Source: Citrus sinensis (Eukaryota > Streptophyta > Magnoliopsida > Sapindales > Rutaceae). Taken from it: a DNA stretch of 64,000 nt. The notes beneath the pieces are model-generated. The model worked only from the letters and a program-made list of their open reading frames with translations, made no database searches and was not told the origin of the DNA. Position numbers and translations under genes: made by a program. This document shows positions 51,358-64,000 of the stretch, in pieces (position 1 is the stretch's first letter; every line of letters begins with the position of its first letter). The DNA is taken from positions 22,673,501-22,737,500 of the forward strand of contig NC_068556.1 in the NCBI RefSeq assembly GCF_022201045.2, written 5' to 3'.

Positions 51358-52460
51358 ACCCTGTTTTCTGGTAAAAGTGTAAGTTAGAGTGCTCTAATGA
51401 GATGACCGGTTTTGTAATATGGCTTTCTTAAAGGTATGAGGTTTTCTACAAATGGAACTCATCTAACTGATTTATGGATTATCGTGAGATACTTTTGTAA
51501 AGATATTCAGAAATCAAATTTGGAAATTCAATTGTGGAAGTATGAATATGATAATCTTCAACGACCTATATTTAATATGGTTGTCCCTATTATGAAACCA
51601 TTGGTTGCAGAATGCTTATATAAACATGAGTTCTTCCATAAATTTTTCATATGTTCTATGATGTTGTTCGATTAGAGCAGGACCATGTAGTCATACTAAC
51701 TCACCAGTTTAACCTAATATTTAGACTAGCTTACCAGTTCACTGAGTGTTTTGATTAACATGTCTTCTCTAAAAGAGGTTGTTCGTTTGCTATCTTTCCA
51801 GATAGAGGATCTAACGTCATTAGTATCGGTTATGGCTGTAATGGCTTAAGCTAAAGTAAAAAAACTTGCTTTTAAGAATAAATAAAAATAAATGATAACA
51901 TAACTGCAAGCTTTCAGAGGAATGTGGTACAAGTTTGAATCAATTAGTTCTCTGTTTGATGATGAGATTATTGTAATCATCATGCAAGCTGTGTATCATT
52001 TCAATGAACTCATATTAGATTAAAAATGCTAATACTCTTGTTTATCAAACTGACTGTTTTATTCTGCCTTGTGCATAAAGAAGATTCCCTGCTAGTTTTT
52101 CTTCATGTAAAGTGCTTGATGCAGGACATATTAACTTGCAGACCCTGTGAACTTCGATTCTATTTTGGCTTATTTTCTGAATCTAGTTTGTTTTCCTACT
52201 AAATTCTTCAATGGTTTAAGGCTGGTTCGAGCTCTGTCAATTGAGTCGATGCAGAAAATAGCTATCTGAAGAACTGAAGCAATATTTTTAAAGTCCTTAA
52301 AAAGAGTAAATGAAACCAATTGAACTTATTAAGATACTATTAAAATTTAAGGACTGGAAAACTGCACATGTAGACCTTATCAAAGACAAAGAACTATAGA
52401 CATACATCAGCACAATTACTGAGATTAGGCGGTTGGAATTTGGATTTTAACTTGGTATAT
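51358..52460. other. 3'UTR of DVR and convergent intergenic DNA
   Basis: DVR (+) and the first CASP-like gene (-) converge here. A 79-codon frame at 51436-51675 has no recognisable feature. I see nothing else. Confidence 0.55.
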
Positions 52461-53230
52461 CTAGTCGTGGACCCCTTTGTAAAGGGTGTAAGTGGAATGC
52501 ATGGTGAGCGTAACAAGATCAGTGACAGCAAAAATGGAGAGAGCAATGGCAGTTGCTGTGTGTTTAATAAACTTGTCGTAACCAGCATTGGCCACCTTAT
52601 TCCATCCGGCATGACTGTTGCCTTTAAGTCCTATATATGCAACTGCTAGTGCAGCACCTATTGCTGAAGCTACCACCCCCAGCATCAACTGCATCATGGG
52701 GACAATTTCAACATGATGAAACTAGCACAGGCATCTGTGCTGTGAGCCTGTGACAGAAGTTAAGAGAGTGTGCATACCGTGTCCAAAAATGCAATCAGAA
52801 GCAATAACCTTTTCCGATAAGCTAGCTTGCGGATTGCCGAAAGAGATGTGAGTGCTGTAATGAAACTGTACAGGCAAGCCACTAACAATGCTACGAAAAG
52901 ATATCTACATAAAAGATGTACGTTAATACTTTTGTAAGCAAGAAAAATTTGTTATTGTTATTATTATTATTGTCACCATTAACAATAACAATCAATTGCT
53001 TACATGAAGGCTGGAAAATAAGTAAACTTGGCAGGAATTTTCACTGAAAAAGTTGTTCCGGGCACCGGGAAAAGATTTGTTTGCTTGCTAGTGACAATGA
53101 GAAGAATTGCAACAAAAGAAAACACAAACAATAAGATCCTAAGAGCAATGTCAATGCGAAAATAGATTACTCGACTAGGTCGAGGAGTTACATTTTTTAG
53201 CTCGGATGCTGGGTTATCGAGGGACGCCAT
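52461..53230 (-). CDS. CASP-like protein 1 (CASPL1D-like), copy A
   Basis: Exons are 53004-53230, 52778-52904 and 52461-52688, giving 193 residues. Four membrane helices are visible: IALRILLFVFSFVAILLIV, the YLFVALLVACLYSFIT segment, [20 protein letters not shown] and a last helix near ATAIALSIFAVTDLV. The conserved Arg of helix 1 (DIALR) and Asp of helix 3's flank (AFLDT) are present, as in the CASP/MARVEL-like family. CASP proteins organise membrane scaffolds for wall deposition in the endodermis; CASP-like members have varied and mostly unknown roles at the plasma membrane. It is the first of three tandem minus-strand copies and the most diverged in the loop before exon 2. Confidence 0.9.
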
Positions 53231-54745
53231 AACAGCAGATGTATTTAAGGCCTCTCGAATTCGTAAGCTGTGGTATATGATTAGTTAGTTATTGGGTATA
53301 TATATATTCACGAGTTAAGATCTCTTTCATTTGTTTAATCACTATCATTGGACTTCACAAATCTTTTTAAAAATTGAATGCGAGCTTCGTGGCCAAATAT
53401 TATATCCCATTTAAGTATATTCAAAGTACTGCTTATTGTATGACCAAGTTAATTTCTCATTTGATATAAGGCACGAAGAGATCAAAAAATAATATAATTT
53501 GGAGTCTCCTGCACGCTGAGTGAACTGAATTGACCAGGATATGTGCTATTAGTAAAATTTCAGAGACTTTTGATACGTTAAAAATTCGCGATGTAATCAA
53601 ACTGGTGATTTTGTTGCTTAAAAGTGGATTGTATTATCTGGCATGATAAAGAAATGCTTGATTGCGAAAGGAATGGAAGATTCATTCTAGCTGCTTGATA
53701 ATTTTTGTTGAATCTTGTTCTTTAATTGGTGGGTGAGGTTCTAAAGGAAAGGAGAGTGAGCTCGAAATGAATTTCTTAAAAGGAACTGTTTTTTCATAAT
53801 CCAAGTCCAAATATTAGCAGCACTAGATCTCGAGCTCAATTCAGGATCCTCTACTCATCTTATGGTAAATACATATACCATGTTTGATCACTTTATGCTG
53901 CCGAACTTATTTTTGAATTACATGAGACTATTACTTAAATTACAACTACTTTCATTTAAGTTTGAAAAAGAAAATTAAATACTAATAATACTTTTGTGAA
54001 TTCGAACCACAACTCTCTCACACATTTGTGAGGAAGTGATTTTAGCTACCTTTTCTAATTCGTGGACTTTGTTCCTAATGGGTGGGTTGTATGCGGAGGT
54101 GTTGACAATCTGAACTCGTAATGGGTTTGACCTTTTTTATTGATGCAAGACCGACCCAGGCCAGCCCTTCATGGGCTTGGTTGGGCCAATATTTAAAGGC
54201 CCGCAAACTCGATCCTCGCTGCCATGGCTTTGCCCGAAATTTGGATAAACGCTATTGTGAGTTGCGTTGCGTTGACTTTTCATGTCACGTTAAGTTACAC
54301 AAAGAGTTTGTATTATTAACATTAAATATAGGATATCATGTGTACACAAAGAATATGCAAATTAATAGTCTTTGGCATTCGTAGATCATGGTCATGCAGA
54401 CCAAATAATGGCGACAAAGACGACATGTCCGTATATATTTTCACTTAAATTGATTTAACTGCTTGCTTCGTGTTTGGTTCTCACTAAGCCATCACCATTT
54501 GCGAAGAAATTTCAATTTTTGAGTGACCATGAGAAGAGAGAAAAAAAAAATTAAAGATTTAAAGTTTTATTGCATTGATTCCGTAAGATCTTGGACTTAC
54601 ATCCCTCTCATATCTCTAGCTAATAGTTAAATACAAAATCATTCCCGTGTATCTAATTACATCCATGCACACACAAATATTTCAGAGACATATATAAAAA
54701 CGTCCGAGATTGGGTACGTGTCTTGAGCCTGGATTGTGATCAGCA
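53231..54745. other. Spacer between CASP-like copies A and B
   Basis: Holds the promoter of copy A and the 3' flank of copy B. A GGCCCG-rich fragment near 54150-54230 looks like part of a dispersed plant repeat. No gene is supported; the 87-codon frame at 54121-54384 covers this fragment. Confidence 0.45.
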
Positions 54746-55609
54746 TTAATCATGGATCCGTTTGTAAAGGGAGTAAGTGGAAATCATAGAGAGCAGAACA
54801 AGAAGAATTGCAGCCACCAGTGAGACCGCTGTGGCGCTTGCTATGTGCCTACAGAACTTGTCGAAAACGTTGCACATCTTTCTCCATCCAATGTGGTCGT
54901 TGCCTTTTAATCCGATGTACGCAACCGCCCCCGACGCCGCCGTTGCTGAAGCTACCACCCCCAGCATCACCTGCATCATTCATGACATCATATATAGCTA
55001 GCCAAGATGCATGTGCATATATAAAGTATGATAAGAATCGATTAATTAATTAATTAACTAATCAATATTTATTTATTTATTAACATTCATGTGCAATCAA
55101 TTACGTTATAGCAATTAAGGCGCTTAAAATTAAAATCGGCTTACCACGTCCCAAAATGCCAACATGAGCAAGACCTTTCTAGATGGGTTTTTTATGGCGG
55201 AAATTGAAGCAAGCATTGCGATGATACTGTACAGGCCAGCCACAGATAATGCAGCCACGAAGTATCTGCGTGCATGCATAAAGATGACATTACTTTTAAG
55301 TAATAAGTGTTAATAATTATAAACGTAAATAGTAAATGCATAGGCATCTAAGATTCTGTAAATGATTACTTACATGAAAGCAGGGGAGTAATTAAACTTG
55401 GCTGGAACTCTGAGTGTCAGAAAGGGCAAGACTCCCGAGACAGGTGCGCGCTCGGTTTGCTTGCTAGTGACCATTACAATTACAGAAACTAAACAAGCTG
55501 AGAACAATAAGAACCTAAGTGATGCATCAATTGGAAAATAGTTTACACGACTACCGCTCTGTGGTGCTTCATATGATATTACTGCCGCTTGCCTATCATG
55601 AGTTGCCAT
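54746..55609 (-). CDS. CASP-like protein 1 (CASPL1D-like), copy B
   Basis: Exons are 55374-55609, 55145-55265 and 54746-54973, giving 194 residues. The intron phases match those of copies A and C. Helices are [59 protein letters not shown] and [18 protein letters not shown]. The extracellular loop after helix 3 has the family pattern [22 protein letters not shown] with two Cys. I start at ATG 55609 (MATHDRQ); the seven codons upstream are open but begin with GTG. Function as for copy A: a plasma-membrane four-helix protein of unknown specific role. Confidence 0.9.
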
Positions 55610-56603
55610 TTTCAATTCTGATGATGTCACAACAATAAGTTTGGTGAGCGATTAGGGATCGATCTAGGGTAATTAATTATTTTACACGAAATTGGGTGAA
55701 TCGAGGAAGGAAAAAAAGAAGAAGACTAAATTGGCAGTTTTGTGCGCGTCAAATAGTGAACTAAATTGAGTAAGAATGTGTGTTGTTCTTAGCTGGTAAT
55801 TAGTGTGCTTTTATTATTAATTAAGAATTTGGTGACGGGATCAAAATGGGATGATTTTTTTTGTCTCTGAATTAAAAAAGCTGCATATTATATGCTTGAT
55901 AATGAGTTTGCTTGTTCGTGAAAAATAGTGGAGGTGTGGAGCTTGATTATTCAAGAAGCTGTAAGCATGATTATCGCTAGTAATCACAGCCAAGTAATTA
56001 AAGGGTCATCGCGGTTTGATACAGCTGGGTCTATAGCCATTTGATTTGGTCAAGATTTCAAAAGAATAACGAATGACCTGGGCATTTCTTAAGTATCGCT
56101 CTTCATTACCTACTTACAAGTAATTTATTATAGAGTTGAAATTAAAAACACTTGAATTCAAAAGGATGTTAATTACTTTCATAATATAATTTTCTCAAAC
56201 TTATCTCTTAATAGACCATGCACCTCCACAATTTTCAAAAATAAATTTCATATTCTTATAACTAGTAAATTTCGGTTATTTGGATGGGAGAAATAGGAAC
56301 ATATAAAAAAATGAATTTAAAAACCCACTAAGATTAATGCATTAGTCCATCAAAGATTAATTAATTGACATAAAACAACGCCCTACTCGAGAGCTTCAGT
56401 CAAAAGCACATATAATATTAATGGCAATTGTGGATCATACTACCTACGTACGTACCATATATATATAGAAGCTCTCTCTCTCAGGCATACAATTCATCTA
56501 CACGTCTGATGATTGAAAATTCGAAAACAAATAAAACACTAGAATACACAATACAGACAATTAACTGTAGAAACAAAGATACATAATCTAAATAATGATC
56601 TGA
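55610..56603. other. Spacer between CASP-like copies B and C
   Basis: AT-rich promoter and 3' flank sequence. A CT-rich tract lies near 56471-56482. No gene is seen. Confidence 0.5.
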
Positions 56604-58838
56604 TCAATCACGAATGCGCAAGTAAAGGGAGTAAGAGGAGAGCATGGAGAGTAGCACGAGAAGAACAGCGGCGAGGAGTGAGACCCCGGTGGCGCTGCCT
56701 ATATGTCTGCAGTACTTGTCGTAAACGTTGCATATCTTTGTCCATCTCGAGTGGTCGTTGCCCTTTAATCCGATATACGCCACCCCTCCCGATGCCCCAG
56801 TTGCCGATGCTACGATCCCCAACATCACCTGTAATATCAAACATTATTGCGTCACGTTTTCAATTTAATGCAGTAATCTTGTCCGCACGATCGATTAAAT
56901 AAGGAAATAAAAAACTTACCACGTCCCAGAATGCGAAATAGAGCAGCAGCCGTTTTGCGGAAGCTGGCTTGGAGACCACCGAAAGTGATGCAAGCATTGT
57001 GATGATACTGTATAGGCAAGCAACCGATAGTGCCGCGACAAAATATCTGCAAAAATCATATTAAAAAATTTTTAAATTATAAAAATGAAAAAGATATATA
57101 TAGAGGTACATTCAAAGTCAGGTAATGGCGTTTTTCATAGGTTGTTTGGAACCAAACTCATTTCATTAAATAAAAAAAAGTCACTTTCTGATATTTTTAA
57201 TATATATATTTATTTCCGTTGGAGATGCTCCATTTGAGCTGGACCCATATTTGGTATTGAAAGAGAATGGGTCTGATGCGTTGTGATCATTATTTTATCT
57301 AGGGAGCATGCAATGATTGAAATAAAGGGACCCTTTTATGCTTGCTAAAAATTCGACTTTCTCAATTATTTGGTGTAATAGGAAAAAAAAAATTGATTTT
57401 CTGAATCAAAAACCTTGGAAATGATCTTTGCATGTTGCGACTCAAGTCTCCACATGATTTTTTTTTTGGAAAATAAGAAAAAAATCATCTTTCAAGTGCG
57501 TCATAATTATCTAAAAAGAAAACAAAAAAATTATTCATCATGATGTGTGTTTAGAAAAAAAATTCTTCAAAATTAATCTATTTTATTAATTTTTTACATA
57601 AACACATTTGAAGATTTCAAACTACATTTGACTAAAAAGCGAACCATTGATAAACTACTTTTTTTTTATGTAAAATTCGACAGAGTTCTAATATACGTAA
57701 TCGCTAACCCTTTATTTTCTTTAATAAAATCTTGGTTATACATCTTAAAATTTTATCTTAAAATCAAGGAAATGACGAGGTATTGCACTTAATTTACTTC
57801 TAATTTATAAAATAAATGAAACACGTTAAGCATGTCAAATCATTTAAAATAAATTTAGTGATAAAATTTTAAAAGTGTATCACCATTATTGTCAATAAAA
57901 TTAATTTTAACGTCATCTTTCATTACTCTAAAGTAAACGTCTAACTTTCGAAATCAATATCCACTTTGTCAACAAAGGTTGGCGCCTATTAGTTATCATT
58001 CATTGCAAAATAATTCCTATATGTGGTTTACAAACTTAAAATATACTCTTTTTAACCCCCTCCTAGGTATTAGTTTTAGTCATAAAGGAAAAAAAAATAA
58101 TAATAGCACTAAATTGCAGATTCCGGTCCGATCTCAGCCCTAGGTGCAAAGAAAACTAAGAGCAATTCTATCCACATAAATAGTATACTAACTTTTACTA
58201 TCCCAAAAGAAGAATTGGTATTCATCTATTTCGTAATCAGATAAAGTAATAACTAATTTTACAAGTTATGAAATTGATCATCTAATAAATTCACGCTGCA
58301 TCAATCAGTAAACAGGGGCAGAAAAATTGCGACATTACATGAGAAGTGTTTTTAGCATTATCTGTTTGATGGTTAACAGAACTCCCAGAGGTTGATGTTG
58401 ATGAGAACTTAAAAGCAGGTTGCTATACATGCAATTTATGAAGTGAATACTTCCAAGAGACATATTAATGCATATTTCATGTGTGAGTTTTTTGTGTATT
58501 GATCATTATTTTTAAAACCCAGGAGGCTTCATCTGTTGTTGTTATTCAAAACAAAATAAATAATAAAGAAAGAAAGAAAGAAAGACAGAGAGAAAAATAA
58601 GGGGTGGATATGGATAAACTTACATGAAAGCCGGGGAATCGGTAAACTTGGCTTTAACGCTGACTCTAATAGGAATCCCAGGTGGGGTTACGAGCTCAGT
58701 TTGCTTGGCGGTAGCCATGACGATTACGGAAACGAGCGTTGCTGCAAACAGCAATACTCTAAGACCCACATCGATGCCAAAATAGTTTTCGCGCACCGCC
58801 CTTTGATCTTCATATTTCGCTGGAGCTTCAGACGCCAT
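56604..58838 (-). CDS. CASP-like protein 1 (CASPL1D-like), copy C
   Basis: Exons are 58624-58838, 56920-57046 and 56604-56828, giving 188 residues. Phases match copies A and B. Helices are [59 protein letters not shown] and [16 protein letters not shown]. The loop pattern is [22 protein letters not shown]. It is closer to copy B than to copy A. Intron 1 is about 1577 bases (57047-58623), against about 100 bases in copies A and B, so extra AT-rich DNA has entered it. No element ends were recognised in that intron. The reading frame is intact. Confidence 0.9.
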
Positions 58839-61800
58839 AGTATGTGTTTGTTTCAGCAGCCAAAATTATTTATGCTTGGAAAATTGAGCAATGAGTGCGT
58901 ATAAATAGATACGTGAGCAAGTGGGGGTGAGTCAAATAAACGATTTTTCTTTTTCTTTTTTTTTTTAAATAAAATGTATATGGGGTGATGGGTCAGTGCC
59001 CAGCACGTCAAGTTATTAGCCGAATTGTATAATTTTGTTGTTTTTTTATAATGGTTAGCTGGTGTGGAAGGGAGCCTAGTGTTCTCATTTAGTTGGAAAT
59101 TTTGACAAAGTTTCATTCGCATATTAACAAAATTTTGTTTTAATTTATATTAAAAGAAATGATGGTATGGGATATTAAATAGATTATCTTTTGTCGCCCG
59201 TATGAGCTTTATATTTTTCATATGCATGGCAATGGATTTGTTAAATCCTGAGAATAGAATGGAGAAGTTCTAGAATATCTCTCATGTATTATAATTAATT
59301 AATGGGTGCATGACATGTGTAACTGAATTTAATATAACCATCACTTGCATGATGGTTTTTCAAAATAAATACAATTATGTTATAACATCATTTACTTATT
59401 GTATAACTTATATGGTATTTCTGATGTATTCTAAAATTTCTTGAAAGAATGATAAATTTATAGCTTGGTTGTAAAATTAAGAAAATTATATTACGATAAT
59501 TATATGATTTAGAACCGCCGTAATCTATCAATTGATACGTTATTAAATTCGTTAGATCTTAAAAGCCAACTTTAACTTTCTCATTTGGCTTAATATTGCA
59601 TTACCATCCTGGGCATAATGAACACAACAAGAGGATGCCGTCTTATCTTCTTCAAGTATATATCAAATTAGAAAAGTGGACACACTCAGGATATATTATG
59701 TTGGCACTAATTAAGATGGCTGTGTTTTTTTTTTTTTTTTCATTCTTCATCTTATTATTATTATTTATATATTCTAGTTATTATGCACCTACAATTCCTT
59801 CGAGTATGATTAAAATCTTGTTGGATTGGAACCAATACTAAATTGACATGTGCTCAACTCTTAATATATAGTCTTGTCTCACACACATACATGTAAAGCA
59901 ATAAATGATTAAGATTTAGTTAGTTTTATATTCTTGATTATATTTTTAATAGATTAACAAATAGAACAATTTGGCACTAAATCTCATTTGCCACTTTTGT
60001 TTTGTCCCACTCTTTCCTCTCTAATTTTTTTTTTTAATTTTTTAATATTGACTCCCACAACTTCCATAATGTTTGATTGATTACTCTCTTGATGTCGAAA
60101 TTTCTATAAAATTGATTTTCTTGAATCAAACTCCAACGACGGTCAAACAATTAAATAAATCCATTTTTTGCTTGTCAACAGCAACCTTGAAGAGCGATTC
60201 ATCATAGGCTGGCAATAGATAATATGAACAGGTCATAGCAGATGAGACGGCTTATCCTTTCGTGATGTATGTATAATACACATGCATGTAGTCCCCATTA
60301 CTTCTGTACAAAGCAAATTTTAATCAACTCAATCACATATTCACACGTGTGTTCAATAATGGTCGCTGCCCGTAATCAGCAGCCCCACGACTTGGTCTGA
60401 TTATAGGTCATTCACAATCAGAAGGATCAAAGTGCAGGTCTGCAAGATCCTTTTTTGCCTTTTCTAAATGTGATTCCTGAGGATTGCGCAACAAGAAATT
60501 CCAGCTTGAAAATGCAATCAAATCTTTGTTTATTTATGACACTTACCGAATCCTTTTATCATTATCATCATCATCATTATTATTATTATTTTATTCCTTC
60601 TTAATTAATAGTCAAACTCCAATCACTTTCCCTTTTGAAATTGAGGGTCTGATTTGTGTCAACATTTATCTTGAAACGCGCAGTTTCTTAATGACAGACC
60701 AGCCTCGCTGTATCTTTGGAAGTTCCACAGAAGATTTTTTTTTTTTTTTATAAAAAAAAAATGCAATAATATTATATTTTATCGGAAGCAAAACTACTAC
60801 GGCAGTCAAGAGGAAATAAAATCTTGTCACCTCTCTCTCATCTTCTCGACCAAGACAGGACAGCCATATATTTCACCACCTCCCTTAACACTCTTTCATA
60901 TTTTAGTTTTTTTCATTTTTTCTCTTTATTTTTATGTGATTTATGTGAAATTAAGTAGTCCATTTCTACCTAAATATAAATCTATTTGTATTGGTTTTGT
61001 GGTTTTATTGTTGCTTTCTCAGTTATAATGTATTTTTTTAGTAGATATGAAGTTTCCAAACTGTTGAGTAGCTCCAAAAAGTTTTTTTTTTTAATTTTAC
61101 CTTTTAAATGCTTATTTATTCACCTATGCGGTAAAATAAAAACTCTTCTAAAGAAAAAGTTTATATGTTTAAGATAATAATAATTACAGCACTCCTCGCA
61201 TTGATAAAAAATAATACAATATATTATGTGCGTGTTTGAGTGGTGATACCGATATATTTTTGATTACTTAATGACTAATGACTAATTGTATCCTGAAAAT
61301 ATATTGATTTAAACGTTTGTAATGGATTTATTTATGACTTTTGTCCATTATCATGGAATGAAAGTTGTGTTTTGTTTGGTAATGGCCTCTGTGTTTGATC
61401 AAATTACCATTTTCTAAAAATTATCTCACCAATTGGATATATAATGTTGATTTTCTCATTCAACTAGAAAAGCTCATTTTATTTATACTCCAAAACATTC
61501 TTCCACAAGTTCAAGTCTATTGCTTTTTTATCAATTTGATGAAATACAAGTATTGTTGGAAGAAATTCTAGATTTTTGAGTCTACCAATAACTTAATATG
61601 GTACGAATTACATTGAATATGATCTAAAAGTTCTGCATTTAAATCTCGTGATTTAATTTGTAAGATTAAATTTTTAGATTCAAATGATAACTTAACTATC
61701 TTCAAACTTCAAAATATGAATTCTCTACTATGAACAGCCGCCTCCCCCCCACAATACCAAACAAAAAAAGAAAAAAAGAGTGACTTGTATTTGATTCACA

Positions 61801-63129
61801 CACTGGGTATGAGCCACTTGTGTGGGATCAATGTGAACACAATAGACTATTGTTAGACCATTCTTTTTTCATTTTCCAATTTCATTGGACCGCTGAAATT
61901 CAATCATTGATCATCTAAGTATTGATTAATAATTTAATATGTTACAAATATAAGTTTTGGATGGAAGGCATGAGAATTATAAGTTAAATAATGAGTGTGC
62001 TATATAGGTATTCTAAGTAATTATATAATATTAAATTATTTATAATCATAATTTATATTATGGTTATTTTTATAATATTTTTTATTAAAATTAGAGTCAT
62101 TATAATAATTTTTAAAGTACAAATAACCCCATTCAAAGTAAAATTACAATTAGTTGACGTGTAGTTATGCCGCGATACTCTTCAAAGTATGTGAAGGCAC
62201 TCAACCAAACTTAAATGAAAATTCAAAGGGAGTAGGTTTCATCATTTATCATCAATCAATGAATTGCTTGCGGATAAACTTTTGGTCTACTCAAAGGAAA
62301 TGGTTGATATTTTCTTCGTCCATATCAGTGAGAAAGAAAGAGGGAGGAAAGATCATATAACAAATTGATTTGCTGGTCCTCCTCCTATTTTCTTGGATAG
62401 ATAAATCTTACACATCTCAAGGACAATTTTGGATTCTAGATCTTTGAAAATTGTAATCCTGAATGGGAACCAAGTTAATGAAAGTATTTGTTTTCTTCCA
62501 AAAAAAAAAAAATCACAATTATAAAAATTTGATAATCTTCTGCCAGGTTGGTGATGGCCAATTAATATTCGCATTAGCCCAGAAATTGTGGGGTTCTCCA
62601 CCAACACTGTTCTTCTTTTGCAATATTAGATCACCTTTAAAAAAATACTAATAATAATTGTTTTTGAGTCCCAAAAACTCACAAACTGAGACAACGAATG
62701 AACAATCATTGCATCTAAAAACACCTCATCCTCCTCCCCCAAACTGTGCACCGGATGAGCAATTATCCAATAATCATAATCACCGTAATCCTTCTCGATA
62801 TCAAATTATTGAACATGAATAAGCAAGAAATTAACAGCTAAAATTGTCTTAAATAATTTGCGTACAACTTGATTTGAATATATTGTTGTAAGTAAATGTT
62901 AAATCTTTCGCAATCGAGTGTAGTGAATAATTTTGTTGATGTTTTAAGTAATAATGTTAATTAATTTGAATAGTTTGAATAAGGATCCTTTTTGGAATTT
63001 TAAAGAGTGTTTAAAGTAAAAATTAAAATTTTTTAAAATTAACAAATAAAGTGTATAAAGCAATAGAATGTTTCAAAATATTTTTTGTAGTGCAAACAAC
63101 CCTATTCTAGCAATTTAAAGAAGAAATTT
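58839..63129. other. AT-rich intergenic region
   Basis: The first 200 bases are the promoter of CASP-like copy C. Beyond that there are short open frames without motifs, homopolymer runs (for example T runs near 59726-59740 and 60733-60748) and (ATT)n near 60575-60590. No gene or bounded repeat is supported. Confidence 0.5.
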
Positions 63130-63426
63130 TCTGAGTGGTCAGGGTTGCTGCCCTCCAAGTTGGAGGGCAGCAGTTCGAACCCCCCAAATGCATTGTGGGA
63201 GTATTTTTTTTCTCAATTAAATTTGAGTGAAGGCGGTCTTCTTCCTTACCCAAGTGTGAGGAGTAGACATCCCTCGAATATTTGTGAGGGTTAAAATCTG
63301 GACAGTGCTCCATTAGCATTGATGTAAGTTGGTTCCAGTAATAGTCTAATTTATAAATATCAGTTATAGTCTCATGTAATATGAGTTGTAATTTGAGCAA
63401 TAGTCTCATGTAATAAAAAAAAAAAA
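63130..63426 (+). mobile_element. tRNA-derived SINE with poly(A) tail
   Basis: A-box-like TGGTCAGGGTT at 63136 (about 9 of 11 matches) and B-box-like AGTTCGAACCC at 63172-63182 (10 of 11) are about 36 bases apart, the spacing of a pol III internal promoter. A short hairpin (CTGCCCTCC, loop AAGTT, GGAGGGCAG) lies between the boxes. The element ends in a run of about 13 A. A possible target duplication (AAATTTTCTG on the left, AAATTCTG on the right) is imperfect. Confidence 0.6.
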
Positions 63427-64000
63427 TTCTGTAAACATAACTAAAGTGGGCTTAGTAATGAATGGCTTATAAACAGAAGGCTTGAGGGCCGTAGAGTGTC
63501 AGCAAGCCCATTACTATAAAATCGAATTCTCTAAGGCAAGAGAACAATTTTTCGAAGTTGGAAAGTTCTATATAGACCTGCTTCGAGTTCAAAGGTCCTT
63601 AAGCCCTGCAGAGCTCATTGGCTCCTGGGCTTTCCAGCAAGTGAGCGTTTTGGGCTTGAGTGTCATAACGGCGTGTTTGCTTACGCAAAACGATCTTGCT
63701 CGCCATTATTAAGGGTGAGACCGACATGACATCTCAAACTCTATGGTTCCAAATTTATCTTGTCGGATTCATCCCGCATCGCATTCGAACTGTGGACCCA
63801 AATTCTTGCGTCAACAAGATTAAATAAATCCAAATAAAGTCCTGACGCTCCACTTGACGATTAAAAATCGAAACGTGAGGTTGAGAATTGATGATGACCT
63901 CCGCGCTTTGTCGCAGGCAAGAGGCAACCTCTTTTCACGTCAATTTCTCATCTTACATTTCACTAAAGCTACTCCAGCTGATGTAACCCAACTGCTGTTA
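63427..64000. other. Unassigned sequence at the right window edge
   Basis: Balanced base composition, less AT-rich than the preceding kilobases. A 76-codon frame at 63482-63712 is open but shows no motif, splice context or family resemblance. This could be the edge of a repeat or gene continuing to the right. Confidence 0.3.

Noticed and set aside
53990-54060. A SINE-like TTCGAACC word near the CASP-like genes
   Set aside because: No A-box at suitable spacing and no tail were found.
63172-63182. A possible tRNA gene, from the GTTCGAACC B-box
   Set aside because: No acceptor stem or cloverleaf could be drawn. The poly(A) tail and extra length fit a SINE.

Overview
The window is nuclear DNA from a flowering plant, most likely a woody eudicot; a Citrus-like genome is my inference, not a proven call. 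The evidence is AT-rich intergenic DNA, short GT-AG introns, plant-only families (beta-amylase 9, divinyl chlorophyllide 8-vinyl-reductase, CASP-like proteins, tubby-like F-box protein), and plant-type MULE, MITE, SINE and LTR remnants. There are no operons; each gene stands alone.

Layout: 1-114 may be the last exon of a plus-strand gene. 4.6-7.6 kb is a five-exon tubby-like F-box gene (+). 9.25-11.63 kb is a three-exon inactive beta-amylase 9 gene (-), convergent with it. A 614-bp MITE with arms of about 190 bp (12136-12749) lies about 0.5 kb upstream of the amylase start codon. 12.75-19.4 kb is intergenic, with SINE-like and hAT-like remnants. 19.4-23.9 kb is a seven-exon CDK-like kinase gene (-). 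27.3-30.5 kb is a nine-exon plastid-type Rossmann-fold protein gene (+) with one apparent U12-type AT-AC intron.

31245-37896 is a complete 6.65-kb Mutator-like element (MULE). It has terminal inverted repeats of about 95 bp, a near-perfect 10-bp target duplication, a broken MudrA-type transposase gene (+), and a convergent GRF zinc-finger ORF (-). Its outermost ends share a motif with the MITE at 12 kb.

38310-38450 may encode a 46-residue membrane peptide. 38.96-40.86 kb is a four-exon F-box gene (-). 42.03-45.98 kb is a DRB-type dsRNA-binding protein gene (-) with a 5'UTR intron. 46538-48109 looks like a solo LTR. 50098-51357 is the intronless DVR gene (+). 52.46-58.84 kb is a tandem array of three CASP-like genes (-). 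The last 5 kb is mostly non-coding, with a SINE near 63.1-63.4 kb.

The genes do not form one pathway. Two encode plastid proteins of carbon or pigment metabolism (BAM9, DVR). The order TLP - BAM9 - ... - DVR - CASPL resembles two Arabidopsis neighbourhoods as I remember them, so this looks like an ancestral block with later insertions. Exon limits were set by splice dinucleotides and reading-frame continuity; no transcripts were available.
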